A stretch of DNA of 64,000 nucleotides from assembly GCA_934565655.1 (NCBI GenBank), contig CAKTIE010000002.1, forward strand, positions 62,001-126,000, in the 5' to 3' direction. Numbering within the stretch: position 1 is the first letter of the stretch; every line of letters begins with the position of its first letter. Shown one piece after another: positions 24,145 through 32,127 of this stretch. The position numbers and the translations under genes were made by a program. Source of the stretch: an uncultured Oscillospiraceae bacterium. Lineage in GTDB: Bacteria; Bacillota; Clostridia; Oscillospirales; Oscillospiraceae. Below the pieces are notes generated by a model that saw nothing but the letters and a program-made list of their open reading frames with translations, was not told the origin of the DNA and did not search any database.

Positions 24145-25356
24145 ATGAGCCAGTTGATCATGAAGCATCCGGAATTTCAGCCGGAGAACGTAAAATTCGA
24201 TACCGTTGAGGTTCACGCCGGGGAGCCCCGGGATCCCTACGGTTCCCTGATCCCGCCCATTTACCAGACCTCTACCTTCTATTTCGATTCCACCGACGAC
24301 GCCGTGGAGGCTTGCAGCGACTACGCCGAGAGCTTCGCTTACAGCCGCATCACCAACCCGTCTCTTGATTACATGGAGCAGAAGCTGGCGGCGCTGGAGC
24401 ACGGCAAGGGCGCGGTGTCCTATGCCTCCGGCATGGGTGCGGTGGCCGGTGCGCTGTTCGCGGCCCTGCAATGCGGCGACCACGTTATCTTCACCAAGGC
24501 CAAGTACTCCGGCACCGAGGACATCACCAGCGACTGGCTGCCCCGCTTCGGCATCCAGCACGATTCCTTCCGGGCCGACCATCTGGAGGAGCTGGAGCCC
24601 CTCATCAAGCCCAACACCAAGGTCATTTATGTAGAGACCCCCGCCAACCCCACCATGGTGCTGGTGGATCTGGCCGAGGTGGCCAAGATCGCCCACCGCC
24701 ACGGCGTGAAGGTGTTTGTGGACAACACCTTTGCCACCCCCTACAACACCAATCCGCTGGATCTGGGCGTGGATGTGGTGATCCACAGCCTGACCAAGTA
24801 CATCGGCGGTCACGGCGACCTGCTGGGCGGCGCGGTGATCTCCAACGACACCGAGTTCCTGCGCCAGTGCCGTCTGGGTACGCTGATGCACTTCGGCGCG
24901 GTGATGGCGCCCTTTACCGCCTTCCTCATCTGCCGGGGCATCAAGACGCTGGGCGTCCGCATGCGGCAGTACAACGAAAACGCCCTGAAGATCGCCCGTT
25001 GGCTGGAGGCCGATCCCCGTATCGAGACGGTGCGCTATCCCTTCCTGGAGTCCAATCCCCAGTACGACATTGCCAAGAAGCAGATGCGCGGCGGCGGCGG
25101 TATGATCACCTTCGACGTGAAGGGCGGTCTGGAGGCCGGCAAGAAGTTCATCAACAGCCTGAAGCTGTGCACGCTGGCGGTATCTCTGGGCGATACGGAG
25201 ACGCTGGTGGAGCAGGCGGCGGCCATGACCCACACCATGATCCCCAAGGAGGTGCGTGAGGCGGCCGGTATCACCGACGGCATGATCCGCATGTCGGTGG
25301 GCCTGGAGGATCCCGATGATATCATCGCTGATCTGGATCAGGCCCTGGGTCACTGA
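24145..25356 (+). CDS. Trans-sulfuration family PLP enzyme (gamma-lyase or gamma-synthase)
   Basis: 403 residues of the Cys/Met metabolism family (fold type I). Landmarks are IYQTSTFYFDS (about 39-49), SYASGMGAVAGA (about 92-103), the PLP Asp and neighbours in VFVDNTFATPYNTNPLDLG, and the Schiff-base Lys218 in HSLTKYIGGHGD. The Cys that marks true methionine gamma-lyases (in the YGCT block) is not present; the equivalent stretch reads YSGTEDI. So methionine gamma-lyase, homocysteine/cystathionine gamma-lyase or an acyl-homoserine enzyme are all possible. A gamma-lyase would yield 2-oxobutyrate, which LdhA and the dehydratase operon could reduce. Confidence 0.85.
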   Translation: MSQLIMKHPEFQPENVKFDTVEVHAGEPRDPYGSLIPPIYQTSTFYFDSTDDAVEACSDYAESFAYSRITNPSLDYMEQKLAALEHGKGAVSYASGMGAVAGALFAALQCGDHVIFTKAKYSGTEDITSDWLPRFGIQHDSFRADHLEELEPLIKPNTKVIYVETPANPTMVLVDLAEVAKIAHRHGVKVFVDNTFATPYNTNPLDLGVDVVIHSLTKYIGGHGDLLGGAVISNDTEFLRQCRLGTLMHFGAVMAPFTAFLICRGIKTLGVRMRQYNENALKIARWLEADPRIETVRYPFLESNPQYDIAKKQMRGGGGMITFDVKGGLEAGKKFINSLKLCTLAVSLGDTETLVEQAAAMTHTMIPKEVREAAGITDGMIRMSVGLEDPDDIIADLDQALGH

Positions 25357-25372
25357 GAAGGGAGGCGGCACC

Positions 25373-26053
25373 ATGGAATTTTTCGTACAGCAGGACGTGC
25401 TGGACGCGGGCGTGAAGATCCTGTTCCCCGTGATCCGCGGCATGGACAACACGGTGGAATCCGATGAATGGAAGATCTACCGCACCCAGAAGCTCCACGA
25501 GCTTTATGAGCAGTACGCGGAGCTGGACGTTCACGCCGATCTGGTGCTGGAGGGCTTCAACATCCTCCACGACGAGACGGGCGTGAAGCGCCGGAAGAAC
25601 ATTCCCGCCAGCGAGAACCTGATCAAGCTGCTGAAAAAGGGGCAGGGAGAGATGTTCTACATCAACACGGCGGTGGACATCTACAACCTGCTGTCGCTGG
25701 AGAGCAAGCTGGCGCTGGGCGCCCACAACATCGACAAGGTGGACGGCAACGTGACGCTGCGCTTCACCGACGGCAGCGAGAAATTCGTGCCGCTGGGCCA
25801 GACGGAGCCTGTCCCCGTCGCGCCCCACGAGTATTGCTACTGCGACGACAGCAACGAGGTGCTGTGCCGCCTGGAGATCCGGCAGGTGAACAAGACGGCG
25901 GTGGATGAGACGGCGAAAAACGTCTTTTACATCGTGCAGGGCAACAAGGCCACCCCCGACGAGCTGCTGTGGGATACGGCGCGGAAGCTGATCGCGGAGA
26001 CGGAAAAATACTGCGGCGGCAGCGGCGAAATCGTTGTGCCGAAAATTATATAA
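25373..26053 (+). CDS. Stand-alone B3/B4 (PheRS-beta editing-like) domain protein
   Basis: 226 residues. The central part, FYINTAVDIYNLLSLES (about 101-117) followed by DKVDGNVTLRFTDGSEKFVPLG (about 125-146), matches the B3/B4 domain of the phenylalanyl-tRNA synthetase beta chain. That domain also occurs alone and is thought to deacylate mischarged tRNA or bind amino acids. The start at 25373 follows AAGGGAGG. It lies 16 bases after the PLP lyase gene, likely in one transcript. Function in this organism unknown. Confidence 0.75.
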   Translation: MEFFVQQDVLDAGVKILFPVIRGMDNTVESDEWKIYRTQKLHELYEQYAELDVHADLVLEGFNILHDETGVKRRKNIPASENLIKLLKKGQGEMFYINTAVDIYNLLSLESKLALGAHNIDKVDGNVTLRFTDGSEKFVPLGQTEPVPVAPHEYCYCDDSNEVLCRLEIRQVNKTAVDETAKNVFYIVQGNKATPDELLWDTARKLIAETEKYCGGSGEIVVPKII

Positions 26054-26062
26054 GCGTGGGAA

Positions 26063-26090
26063 ACGGGGCCGAAAGGCCCCGTTCTCCTTT
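26063..26090 (+). terminator. Terminator after the B3/B4 gene
   Basis: The stem ACGGGGCC pairs with GGCCCCGT around a GAAA loop, then TCTCCTTT. Confidence 0.8.
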
Positions 26091-26117
26091 CCAAAAGTGC
26101 TGGAAATCAATGGTCTA

Positions 26118-26146
26118 TTGACGAAAATGCCGTTTTGCTCTATAAT
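26118..26146 (+). promoter_or_regulatory. Promoter of the lipoprotein gene
   Basis: TTGACG (26118-26123), a 17-base spacer and TATAAT (26141-26146). Confidence 0.85.
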
Positions 26147-26206
26147 TCTTCCATACGCATGCGCGCGTCCGGCTGCGACGGAGGCGCAAAAAAGGAGGAA
26201 CCCATT

Positions 26207-26854
26207 GTGAAATTGACGAGATATCTGTCCGCCGCGCTGGCGCTGGTTCTGGCGCTGAGCCTGACGGCCTGCGGCATGGGCAGCCCCAAATTTGAACGCG
26301 GTGTCGTGGACGGCCAGACCTACACCAGTGATTTTCTCAAGCTGACGTGCACCGTCCCGGCGGAGTTCAGCTATCTGACCGACGCGGAAATGGCAGAGAT
26401 CAACAACATCGCCGCCGACAGCCTCAGCGACACGGATCTGGCCCAGCAGCTGCAGGACAATCTGGAAAACGGCAGTCAGGTGCAGGATATGTACGCCATG
26501 ACAGAGGGCGGCCTGCAGACCATCAACGTGATGCTCAGCAAGGTGGACGCACAGGGCGCGGAGGTGGATATGGCTGCCTTTGCCGACCTGAGCATGGAGC
26601 AGGCCAAGACCGCCTATCAGTCCATGGGCATGACCGACGTGGAGGGCAGCCGCGAGACCGTCACCTTTATGGGACAGCAGTATGAGGGCATCCGCCTGAC
26701 GGCTACCTATGACGGCAACGCGCCGGTCTACTGCGTGCAGGTCTACATGCAGGAGGGCGACTATGTATGCGTGGTGACCTTCACCAGCTACATTGAGGAC
26801 ACCACCGCGGACATGATGGGGTATTTCTCCCCGCTGAGCACGGAGACAAAGTAA
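26207..26854 (+). CDS. Secreted lipoprotein of unknown function
   Basis: 215 residues starting with GTG, 10 bases after AAAGGAGG. The lipoprotein signal peptide is at residues 1-22 (ALVLALSLTAC, lipobox LTAC). The mature part is acidic, with no recognised domain and no further membrane helix. It has its own promoter and terminator. A frame start further upstream (26135) overlaps the promoter and is unlikely. Confidence 0.8.
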   Translation: MKLTRYLSAALALVLALSLTACGMGSPKFERGVVDGQTYTSDFLKLTCTVPAEFSYLTDAEMAEINNIAADSLSDTDLAQQLQDNLENGSQVQDMYAMTEGGLQTINVMLSKVDAQGAEVDMAAFADLSMEQAKTAYQSMGMTDVEGSRETVTFMGQQYEGIRLTATYDGNAPVYCVQVYMQEGDYVCVVTFTSYIEDTTADMMGYFSPLSTETK

Positions 26855-26864
26855 AGACAGCAAG

Positions 26865-26895
26865 GGCGTGCCGCCAAAGCGGCACGCCTTTTTTT
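26865..26895 (+). terminator. Terminator of the lipoprotein gene
   Basis: A 10-bp stem GGCGTGCCGC/GCGGCACGCC with a CAAA loop and seven T. Confidence 0.9.
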
Positions 26896-26906
26896 GCGGC
26901 AAACGG

Positions 26907-26935
26907 TTGACCGGACGGCGGTTTTACGGTACACT
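26907..26935 (+). promoter_or_regulatory. Promoter of the DUF3592-like gene
   Basis: TTGACC (26907-26912), a 17-base spacer and TACACT (26930-26935). Confidence 0.65.
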
Positions 26936-26979
26936 GGTTTTACAGAGAATCCCGATTCTATTTTTTGGAGGGCGAGACA

Positions 26980-27447
26980 ATGGAAAATCTGATCCCCGCG
27001 CTGATCGTAGCGTTGGTGTGTGCGCTGATGATATGGCTGGGGCTCCGCAACCGGAAGGGCGCCATCAAGGCCTATGAGGAGGACAAGCAGCGGTATACCG
27101 GCACCGCCACCATGACGGTGGTGGATCTGAGGGAAGAGGACGTGGAACGCTGGGAGGAGCAGGAGGACGGCACCAGCTGTCTGGCCCGGTATACGGTCCA
27201 TCTGCCCACCTATGAGTACACCGTGGATGGCAAGACCTACACCTATTCCAGCCGTCAGGACTGGGGCAGCAATAAGGGCGTCGGGCGGCAGGTGACGGGG
27301 TATTACGATCCCAAGAACCCCGGCCTCATCCGGGAGGACAAGCCCCGCAAGCCCCTGATCGGCGGCGGGATATTCTTCGTGTTCGCGGCGTTCTGCCTGG
27401 TGGTGGAGATCCTGCTGATCCGGGAAATGATCATCTGGGGACTTTAA
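26980..27447 (+). CDS. Two-helix membrane protein (DUF3592-like)
   Basis: 155 residues. A membrane helix at about 4-23 (LIPALIVALVCALMIWLGL) and one at about 127-147 flank an extracytoplasmic or cytoplasmic middle with YTVHLPTYEYTVDGKTYTY and VTGYYDPKNPGLI. These resemble the DUF3592 pattern (query of the form Y..DG..Y followed by V.YDP.NP). Role unknown. The start at 26980 follows GGAGG. The DUF assignment is from pattern memory and moderate. Confidence 0.7.
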   Translation: MENLIPALIVALVCALMIWLGLRNRKGAIKAYEEDKQRYTGTATMTVVDLREEDVERWEEQEDGTSCLARYTVHLPTYEYTVDGKTYTYSSRQDWGSNKGVGRQVTGYYDPKNPGLIREDKPRKPLIGGGIFFVFAAFCLVVEILLIREMIIWGL

Positions 27448-27454
27448 CTTATTG

Positions 27455-27492
27455 AAAAAAACACCGTGGGCGGCTGCCCACGGTGTTTTTTT
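27455..27492. terminator. Bidirectional terminator between convergent genes
   Basis: The stem AACACCGTGGGC pairs with GCCCACGGTGTT, with A-run and T-run on either side. It serves the DUF3592-like gene and alr, whose stop codon overlaps its edge. Confidence 0.9.
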
Positions 27493-28478
27493 CACGCTTC
27501 TGTATAGCGGCGGGGAACGGCGTCGCCGGTCAGCACCAGATCGTGGGGGATGATGACGGTGTCGCCCACGCGGCAGTCAAGGCCTGTGACATCGAGCATG
27601 GTATGGGTCATGCCCGGCGCGCCCAGCAGCGGCACCTTTTCGCCGTTCAGCAGCACATGACGCTTACGCTGCTGCCAGCAGGCCCGCAGGCCGCGGTAGC
27701 GGTAGGCGAACGCGCCGTCCGACGTGCCGGCGTCAATAACGGCCACGTCCGTATCCCGGCGCAGCAGGGTGTCGCCGTAGCCGATGCGCTGGCCCTTCTT
27801 CAGGCGGCGCACCGTGCAGACGGTGGCCTGCAGCGTGGCCGCCGGTGTGCCGCCGCAGACGCCGGTAAGTCCGGAGCCGATGCGCACGGCGTCCAGCCGG
27901 TACTGGGGCACCTCCGCCGTGTGGGTGGCGGCGATATGCCGCAGGCCCACGGGGCAGTCCTCCAGGCCCAGCAGCACCTGGGTGAAGCGGGCATATTGGG
28001 CCGGGGCGGCCATAGGCCCTCTGAAATGGGAAAAGATGCCGCAGACGCGGAGGTTGTCCAGCGCGAACACCTGACGCATGGCGTCCAGCTCCTCCGGCTG
28101 GAAGCCGAAGCGGCCGAAGCCGGTGTCCACCGCCAGATGCACCCGCGCGTCCATATGCAGGGCGTCGATGGCCTGGGCCTGAGCCAGACTCTCCACCGAG
28201 AGGATGACGCGGCGCTGCAGCAGGGCCCGCAGCTGCGCCATATCGTGGACACAGCTGAGCAGCAGCAGGTCGCTGTCCGGCTGGGCCAGGGACAGCGCCT
28301 CATCGGCGGTGGCGCAGGCGAACAGCGTGGCGCCCTCCTGCCGCAGAAGGTCACGCAAGCGCGGAGCACCGAGGCCGTAGCCATTTCCCTTGAGAACGGG
28401 GATCACCTGGTCGGACATGGCGGCATAGCGCCGGTAGTTGTCCAGAATGGCCCCGGTATTGACGAGTAATTCTGCCAT
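27492..28478 (-). CDS. alr: Alanine racemase-family PLP enzyme
   Basis: 328 residues of the fold type III racemase family, making D-alanine for peptidoglycan if it is a true Alr. The PLP lysine is Lys30 in VLKGNGYGLG (usual VVKANAYGHG). Other landmarks are HLAVDTGFGRFGF (about 115-127), the phosphate-binding RIGSGLTG (about 199-206) and GYGDTLLRRDTDVAVIDAG near 235. It is shorter than typical Alr (about 370), and the stretch that normally carries the second catalytic Tyr (RVCMDQ-like) reads GMTHTMLDVTG. It could therefore racemise another amino acid. Confidence 0.82.
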   Translation of the reverse strand: MAELLVNTGAILDNYRRYAAMSDQVIPVLKGNGYGLGAPRLRDLLRQEGATLFACATADEALSLAQPDSDLLLLSCVHDMAQLRALLQRRVILSVESLAQAQAIDALHMDARVHLAVDTGFGRFGFQPEELDAMRQVFALDNLRVCGIFSHFRGPMAAPAQYARFTQVLLGLEDCPVGLRHIAATHTAEVPQYRLDAVRIGSGLTGVCGGTPAATLQATVCTVRRLKKGQRIGYGDTLLRRDTDVAVIDAGTSDGAFAYRYRGLRACWQQRKRHVLLNGEKVPLLGAPGMTHTMLDVTGLDCRVGDTVIIPHDLVLTGDAVPRRYTEA

Positions 28479-28519
28479 GATATTATCTCCTGTCGGATCG
28501 GCATGGTGCGGTCACTTTC

Positions 28520-28548
28520 AGACTACACCATGTAGTCCTGTTTGTCAA
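28520..28548 (-). promoter_or_regulatory. Possible promoter of the alr-like gene
   Basis: TTGACA (28543-28548), a 17-base spacer and a weak TAGTCT (28520-28525) on the minus strand. ACTACATGGTGTAGT forms a short palindrome there. Confidence 0.5.
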
Positions 28549-28660
28549 GACTGGATAAAGCGTGTACACCCTTATAACGCGGCAGCAGGCGGAAATGTTT
28601 CACCGCCGCGGCGTGAATATTGGCTAGTGTGCCGGGACGGACGGCAAAATATTCCGCAGC

Positions 28661-28692
28661 GGGAAAAGAAAAGCGGGAGCGCACTCCCGCCT
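28661..28692 (-). terminator. Terminator after cysE
   Basis: The stem GCGGGAG/CTCCCGC (28673-28679 with 28684-28690), followed on the minus strand by TTTTCTTTT. Confidence 0.85.
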
Positions 28693-28697
28693 TTCTT

Positions 28698-29558
28698 TTA
28701 CAGATTATGGATGATGGTCTCCGGCGGGCGGATCACCACGCGGGCGTTGTCCGCCACGGACTCGGTCAGGAAGGCGTTGCCGCCCACCACAGCGTTTTCA
28801 CCGATGATGGTATCGCCGCCGAAGATGGACGCACCGGAGTAGATGGTGGCGCCGTTGCCCACGGTGGGATGGCGCTTGCCGCTGCTGTGGGCGCGGCCGC
28901 CCCGGGGACTGAGGGCGCCCAGGGTCACGCCCTGATAGAGCTTCACATGGTCACCGATGACGGTGGTCTCGCCCACCACGATGCCGGTGCCGTGGTCGAT
29001 GAAGAAGTAGCTGCCGATCTGTGCGCCGGGGTGGATGTCGATACCGGTGCGGCTGTGGGCATACTCGGACATCATGCGGGGGATGGTGGGCACATGGCGC
29101 AGGTACAGCTCATGGCTGACCCGGTAGGCGAAGATGGCGAACAGGCCCGGATAGGCCAGCACGATCTCCTCCCGATTCTGGGCGGCGGGGTCGCCGTCAA
29201 AGATGGCGTCGATATCCGTCAGCAGCAGCTGCTGGATGCGGGGCAGCTGATCCACCACCTCGCGGGCGATGCGGGGCGCCTGACCCTCCTGCTCCGGCGG
29301 CAGGGCCAGGGCGATCTGCCGGGCAAGGCCGGTCTCGATGCGCTCCAGCAGCAGGGCGGCATAGTCCGCCGCCGCCAGCGTCATAAGGGCGGGATCACCG
29401 AAATAGGCGGGAAACAGCAGCTGGCGCATCTCCTTCAGCAGGGCGATGATGGCCTTGCGGTCCGGCAGGCGCAGACGTGCGCCGTACATGGGGATATCGG
29501 CATTCTTCATGGTCTCGGCCATAATCTTGGCCGCGGTGCAGATGTGATCTTCGTACAT
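28698..29558 (-). CDS. cysE: Serine O-acetyltransferase (EpsC/CysE type)
   Basis: 286 residues. It makes O-acetylserine from serine and acetyl-CoA for cysteine synthesis. An N-terminal helical part (about 1-170) leads to DIHPGAQIGSYFFIDHGTGIVVGET (about 186-210), with the catalytic Asp/His block, and left-handed beta-helix hexapeptide repeats (VIGDHVKLYQGVTLGALS and onward). The C-terminus ends in IRPPETIIHNL. It lies 3 bases after cysK on the same strand, so both steps of cysteine synthesis are co-expressed. Confidence 0.95.
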   Translation of the reverse strand: MYEDHICTAAKIMAETMKNADIPMYGARLRLPDRKAIIALLKEMRQLLFPAYFGDPALMTLAAADYAALLLERIETGLARQIALALPPEQEGQAPRIAREVVDQLPRIQQLLLTDIDAIFDGDPAAQNREEIVLAYPGLFAIFAYRVSHELYLRHVPTIPRMMSEYAHSRTGIDIHPGAQIGSYFFIDHGTGIVVGETTVIGDHVKLYQGVTLGALSPRGGRAHSSGKRHPTVGNGATIYSGASIFGGDTIIGENAVVGGNAFLTESVADNARVVIRPPETIIHNL

Positions 29559-29561
29559 GGC

Positions 29562-30491
29562 TTATTCCTCCGACCAAAGGGGTGTGGACAGGTAGCGGCT
29601 GCCATCGTCCGGCAGCAGCGCCACGATGGTCTTGCCCGCATTTTCCGGGCGGCGGGCCAGCACATCGGCGGCCCACAGGGCCGCGCCGGAGGTAATGCCC
29701 GCCATGATGCCCTCGGTACGGGCCAGCAGGCGGCCGGTGCGGTACGCCTCCTCATCGGTGACGGTGAGGATCTCATCCACCACAGAGGCGTCATAGTTCT
29801 TGGGGACAAAGTTGGCGCCGATGCCCTGCAGGCCGTGAGGGCCTGCGTGACCCTGACTCAGCAGGGGCGAGGAGGCGGGCTCCACCGCCACCACGCGGAC
29901 ATGGGGGTCCTGCTCCTTCAGGTAGCGGCCGGTGCCGCTGATGGTGCCGCCGGTGCCGACGCCTGCCACGAAGATATCCACATGGCCCTCCGTATCCTGC
30001 CAGATCTCCGGGCCGGTGGTCTTGTAGTGGGCGGCGGGGTTGGCGGGGTTATCGAACTGGCCGGGGATGAAGCTACCGGGAATGGCGGCCGCCAGCTCCT
30101 CCGCTTTGGCCACCGCACCGGCCATGCCGCCCTCCTCCACCAGCACCAGCTCCGCGCCGTAGGCCTTCAGCAGCGCGCGGCGTTCGGCGCTCATGGAGGC
30201 GGGCATGGTGAGGATGACGCGGTAGCCCTTGGAAATGGCCATAGCGGCAAGGCCGATACCGGTGTTGCCGGAGGTCGGCTCGATGACGGTGCCGCCGGGC
30301 TTCAGCGCGCCGGAGGCCTCCGCCTGACGCAGCATCTCCAGCGCCACGCGGTCCTTGGCGCTTCCGGCAGGGTTGAAGCTCTCCAGCTTGGCCAGAATGA
30401 CGGCGGGAAGGCCGCGGGTGCGAACATAGTTGTCAACGGCCAGCAGCGGCGTATGACCCACCAGCTGCGCCGCGGAATGATAGATACCCAT
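29562..30491 (-). CDS. cysK: Cysteine synthase (O-acetylserine sulfhydrylase)
   Basis: 309 residues, PLP fold type II. It joins O-acetylserine and sulfide to give cysteine. Landmarks are the PLP lysine in NPAGSAKDRVA (about 43-53; usual PSGSVKDR), the Asn/Ser loop PTSGNTGIGLA (about 71-81) and the phosphate-binding GVGTGGTISGTGRYL (about 178-192). The start at 30491 follows AAAGGA. A longer upstream frame would extend into the mobile-element-like sequence. Upstream lie that element and a candidate cysteine-rich leader with terminator. Confidence 0.95.
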   Translation of the reverse strand: MGIYHSAAQLVGHTPLLAVDNYVRTRGLPAVILAKLESFNPAGSAKDRVALEMLRQAEASGALKPGGTVIEPTSGNTGIGLAAMAISKGYRVILTMPASMSAERRALLKAYGAELVLVEEGGMAGAVAKAEELAAAIPGSFIPGQFDNPANPAAHYKTTGPEIWQDTEGHVDIFVAGVGTGGTISGTGRYLKEQDPHVRVVAVEPASSPLLSQGHAGPHGLQGIGANFVPKNYDASVVDEILTVTDEEAYRTGRLLARTEGIMAGITSGAALWAADVLARRPENAGKTIVALLPDDGSRYLSTPLWSEE

Positions 30492-30531
30492 ATTGACTGT
30501 CCTTTCTCTTTCCCAATTTCTGTTCACTGTA

Positions 30532-30805
30532 CCATCGATCAACAAGGGCAAACACGCCTGACAGCGTGTCTTTCCGGCGCTTTTTGCCCTTTTCGCCTTG
30601 GCTTGCGCCAGCAAGCCTGCGTCTCAAAAACCAAAAATCACTCGAAAATCCATCGCTGGCAGGTGCCTTGCAGTTTTGTCGGAGCAGAAATGTGTCCAGA
30701 CAAGAAAAGGCCCGCAGAGAATACTTGCCGTATTGTCAAGGGACTTGACGCAGTATGGGCGCATTTCTGCCCGTCAAAACCGTGTCTGTCCTTGTTGATC
30801 GATGG
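30532..30805. mobile_element. Candidate MITE, 274 bp, with TA target duplication
   Basis: The ends are 25-bp inverted repeats with two mismatches (30532-30556 CCATCGATCAACAAGG..., 30781-30805). Each is flanked outside by TA, the signature of IS630/Tc1-mariner insertions. There is no transposase or convincing open frame inside. It lies between the leader terminator and cysK. Confidence 0.6.
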
Positions 30806-30818
30806 TATATGATATGTG

Positions 30819-30857
30819 CAAAAAAACAGAGGGTGTATGTGTGCCATACACCCTCTG
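30819..30857 (-). terminator. Terminator/attenuator after the cysteine-rich leader
   Basis: A perfect 13-bp stem (30827-30839 with 30845-30857), TGTGC loop, followed on the minus strand by seven T. It lies 27 bases past the stop of the Cys-rich open frame and upstream of cysK. Confidence 0.85.
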
Positions 30858-30884
30858 CGTTATTACCACAGGTTCCGCGCCCGC

Positions 30885-30986
30885 TTATGCGGCACGGACA
30901 GAAAACGTATGACCCATATACGCGCGGCAAAGCTTGCCCATGCAACACATGGACAGACAGCTCTCACAACAGGCGCAATACAGCAT
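30885..30986 (-). CDS. Cysteine-rich 33-residue leader peptide (candidate)
   Basis: Too short to be an obvious gene, but well equipped: ribosome site GAAGGAG about 8 bases upstream, a promoter, and a terminator directly downstream. The product starts MLYCACCESCLSMCCMGKLC, with seven Cys among the first 20 residues, and ends MGHTFSVRAA. Because the next genes in the same direction are cysK-cysE, the natural reading is a leader peptide. When charged tRNA-Cys is short, ribosomes stalling on the Cys codons would prevent terminator formation. The alternative is a small metal-binding protein. The candidate mobile element separates it from cysK today. Confidence 0.6.
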   Translation of the reverse strand: MLYCACCESCLSMCCMGKLCRAYMGHTFSVRAA

Positions 30987-31017
30987 ACGGTGTTTTCTCC
31001 TTCAAAAGTCTACTGTT

Positions 31018-31047
31018 ATTATAGGCTTATTCCCGACACTGTGTCTA
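31018..31047 (-). promoter_or_regulatory. Promoter of the cysteine-rich leader
   Basis: TAGACA (31042-31047), an 18-base spacer and TATAAT (31018-31023) on the minus strand. Confidence 0.6.
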
Positions 31048-31108
31048 TGGGCAAGACACACAAAGTCCACCGGGAAAGAACGGGGGATATTCGGCAAATA
31101 GCCGAAGG

Positions 31109-31975
31109 TCAATCGTCCTGATCGGCCACATAGAACATGGCCAGCGCGCCGGGGCCCACATGGCTGCCGGTGACCGGCTCATAGTCCACCACGATGATGC
31201 GGGCCTTGGGGTCATGCTCCTTCAGCATGGCGGCCAGCTCCAATGCCTCCTTGCGGCAGCCGGCGTGGGCGATGCCCACCGGCCAGCGGCCCGACAGCTC
31301 CGCGTGGGCGGCGAAGTTCTCCGCCAGCGCACGGACGGAGCGCTTGCGGCCCTGCACCTTGGCGAACACCACGATGCGCCCCGCCTCGTCACCCTTCAGC
31401 AGGGGCTTGATCCGCAACGCGGTGCCTACGGCGGCGGAGACGGCGGACACACGGCCGCCCCGGCGCAGGTGCATCAGATCATCCACCGTGAACACCTGAC
31501 GGATGCGGGGACGCAGCTCTGTCAGCTCGCGGACGGTCTCATCCAGGGTATAGCCCGCCTCTCGGCAGGTGGCGGCGTGGAGCACCTGAATCCCCTCGCC
31601 CAGCGAGGCGGCGCGGGTATCGAACACCACCAGACGGCGGCCGGGATACGCCTCCCGCAGCTCGCGGGCGGCCATCACCGCCGACTGGTACGCGCCGCTG
31701 ATGCCGGAGGACATGCCCACATGCAGCACGTCCTTTCCCTCCTGCAGCAGCGGCTCCCACAGCTGACAGTACTGATCCATGGAGATCATGGAGGTGCTGG
31801 CCGGGGTCTGACGCAGCATCTCATAGTAGGCGTCGCCGTCAAAGGCGGTCAGGTCAAGACACTGATGCTCGATATCGTTGACAATATAGGAAAAGGGCAG
31901 CAGCTCCAGCTGGTGCCACTGCAGCTCGGCAGTGGGCAGGTTGGCGGAGGTGTCGGTGGTTATGACAAAGGACAT
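31109..31975 (-). CDS. DegV family fatty-acid-binding protein (first copy)
   Basis: 288 residues. DegV proteins bind a fatty acid and act as FakB-type partners of the fatty-acid kinase FakA. Family signatures are ITTDTSANLPTAEL (about 5-18), TPASTSMISMDQY (about 56-68, the ligand-binding Thr-Ser motif), HVGMSSGISGAYQSAVMAA (about 81-99) and VFTVDDLMHLRRGGRVSA (about 158-175). The start follows an AACGAGG-like site. It has its own promoter. A second DegV gene lies 1 kb further on. Confidence 0.93.
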   Translation of the reverse strand: MSFVITTDTSANLPTAELQWHQLELLPFSYIVNDIEHQCLDLTAFDGDAYYEMLRQTPASTSMISMDQYCQLWEPLLQEGKDVLHVGMSSGISGAYQSAVMAARELREAYPGRRLVVFDTRAASLGEGIQVLHAATCREAGYTLDETVRELTELRPRIRQVFTVDDLMHLRRGGRVSAVSAAVGTALRIKPLLKGDEAGRIVVFAKVQGRKRSVRALAENFAAHAELSGRWPVGIAHAGCRKEALELAAMLKEHDPKARIIVVDYEPVTGSHVGPGALAMFYVADQDD

Positions 31976-32010
31976 GATGTGAACCTCGTTTTCATCTAAT
32001 GATGCGTATT

Positions 32011-32038
32011 ATTATATATGATTTTTGGAATGTGTCAA
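32011..32038 (-). promoter_or_regulatory. Promoter of the first degV gene
   Basis: TTGACA (32033-32038), a 16-base spacer and TATAAT (32011-32016) on the minus strand. Confidence 0.8.
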
Positions 32039-32057
32039 TAGTAAGCGGCGGTTTGAC

Positions 32058-32086
32058 TTGTCATTTTTTACAGTATGTGTTATACT
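32058..32086 (+). promoter_or_regulatory. Promoter of the DUF1836 gene
   Basis: TTGTCA (32058-32063), a 17-base spacer and TATACT (32081-32086). It is divergent from the degV promoter. Confidence 0.75.
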
Positions 32087-32127
32087 TGACGGACAATATA
32101 CGCACCCACAGGAGAGAAGGACGAAAC

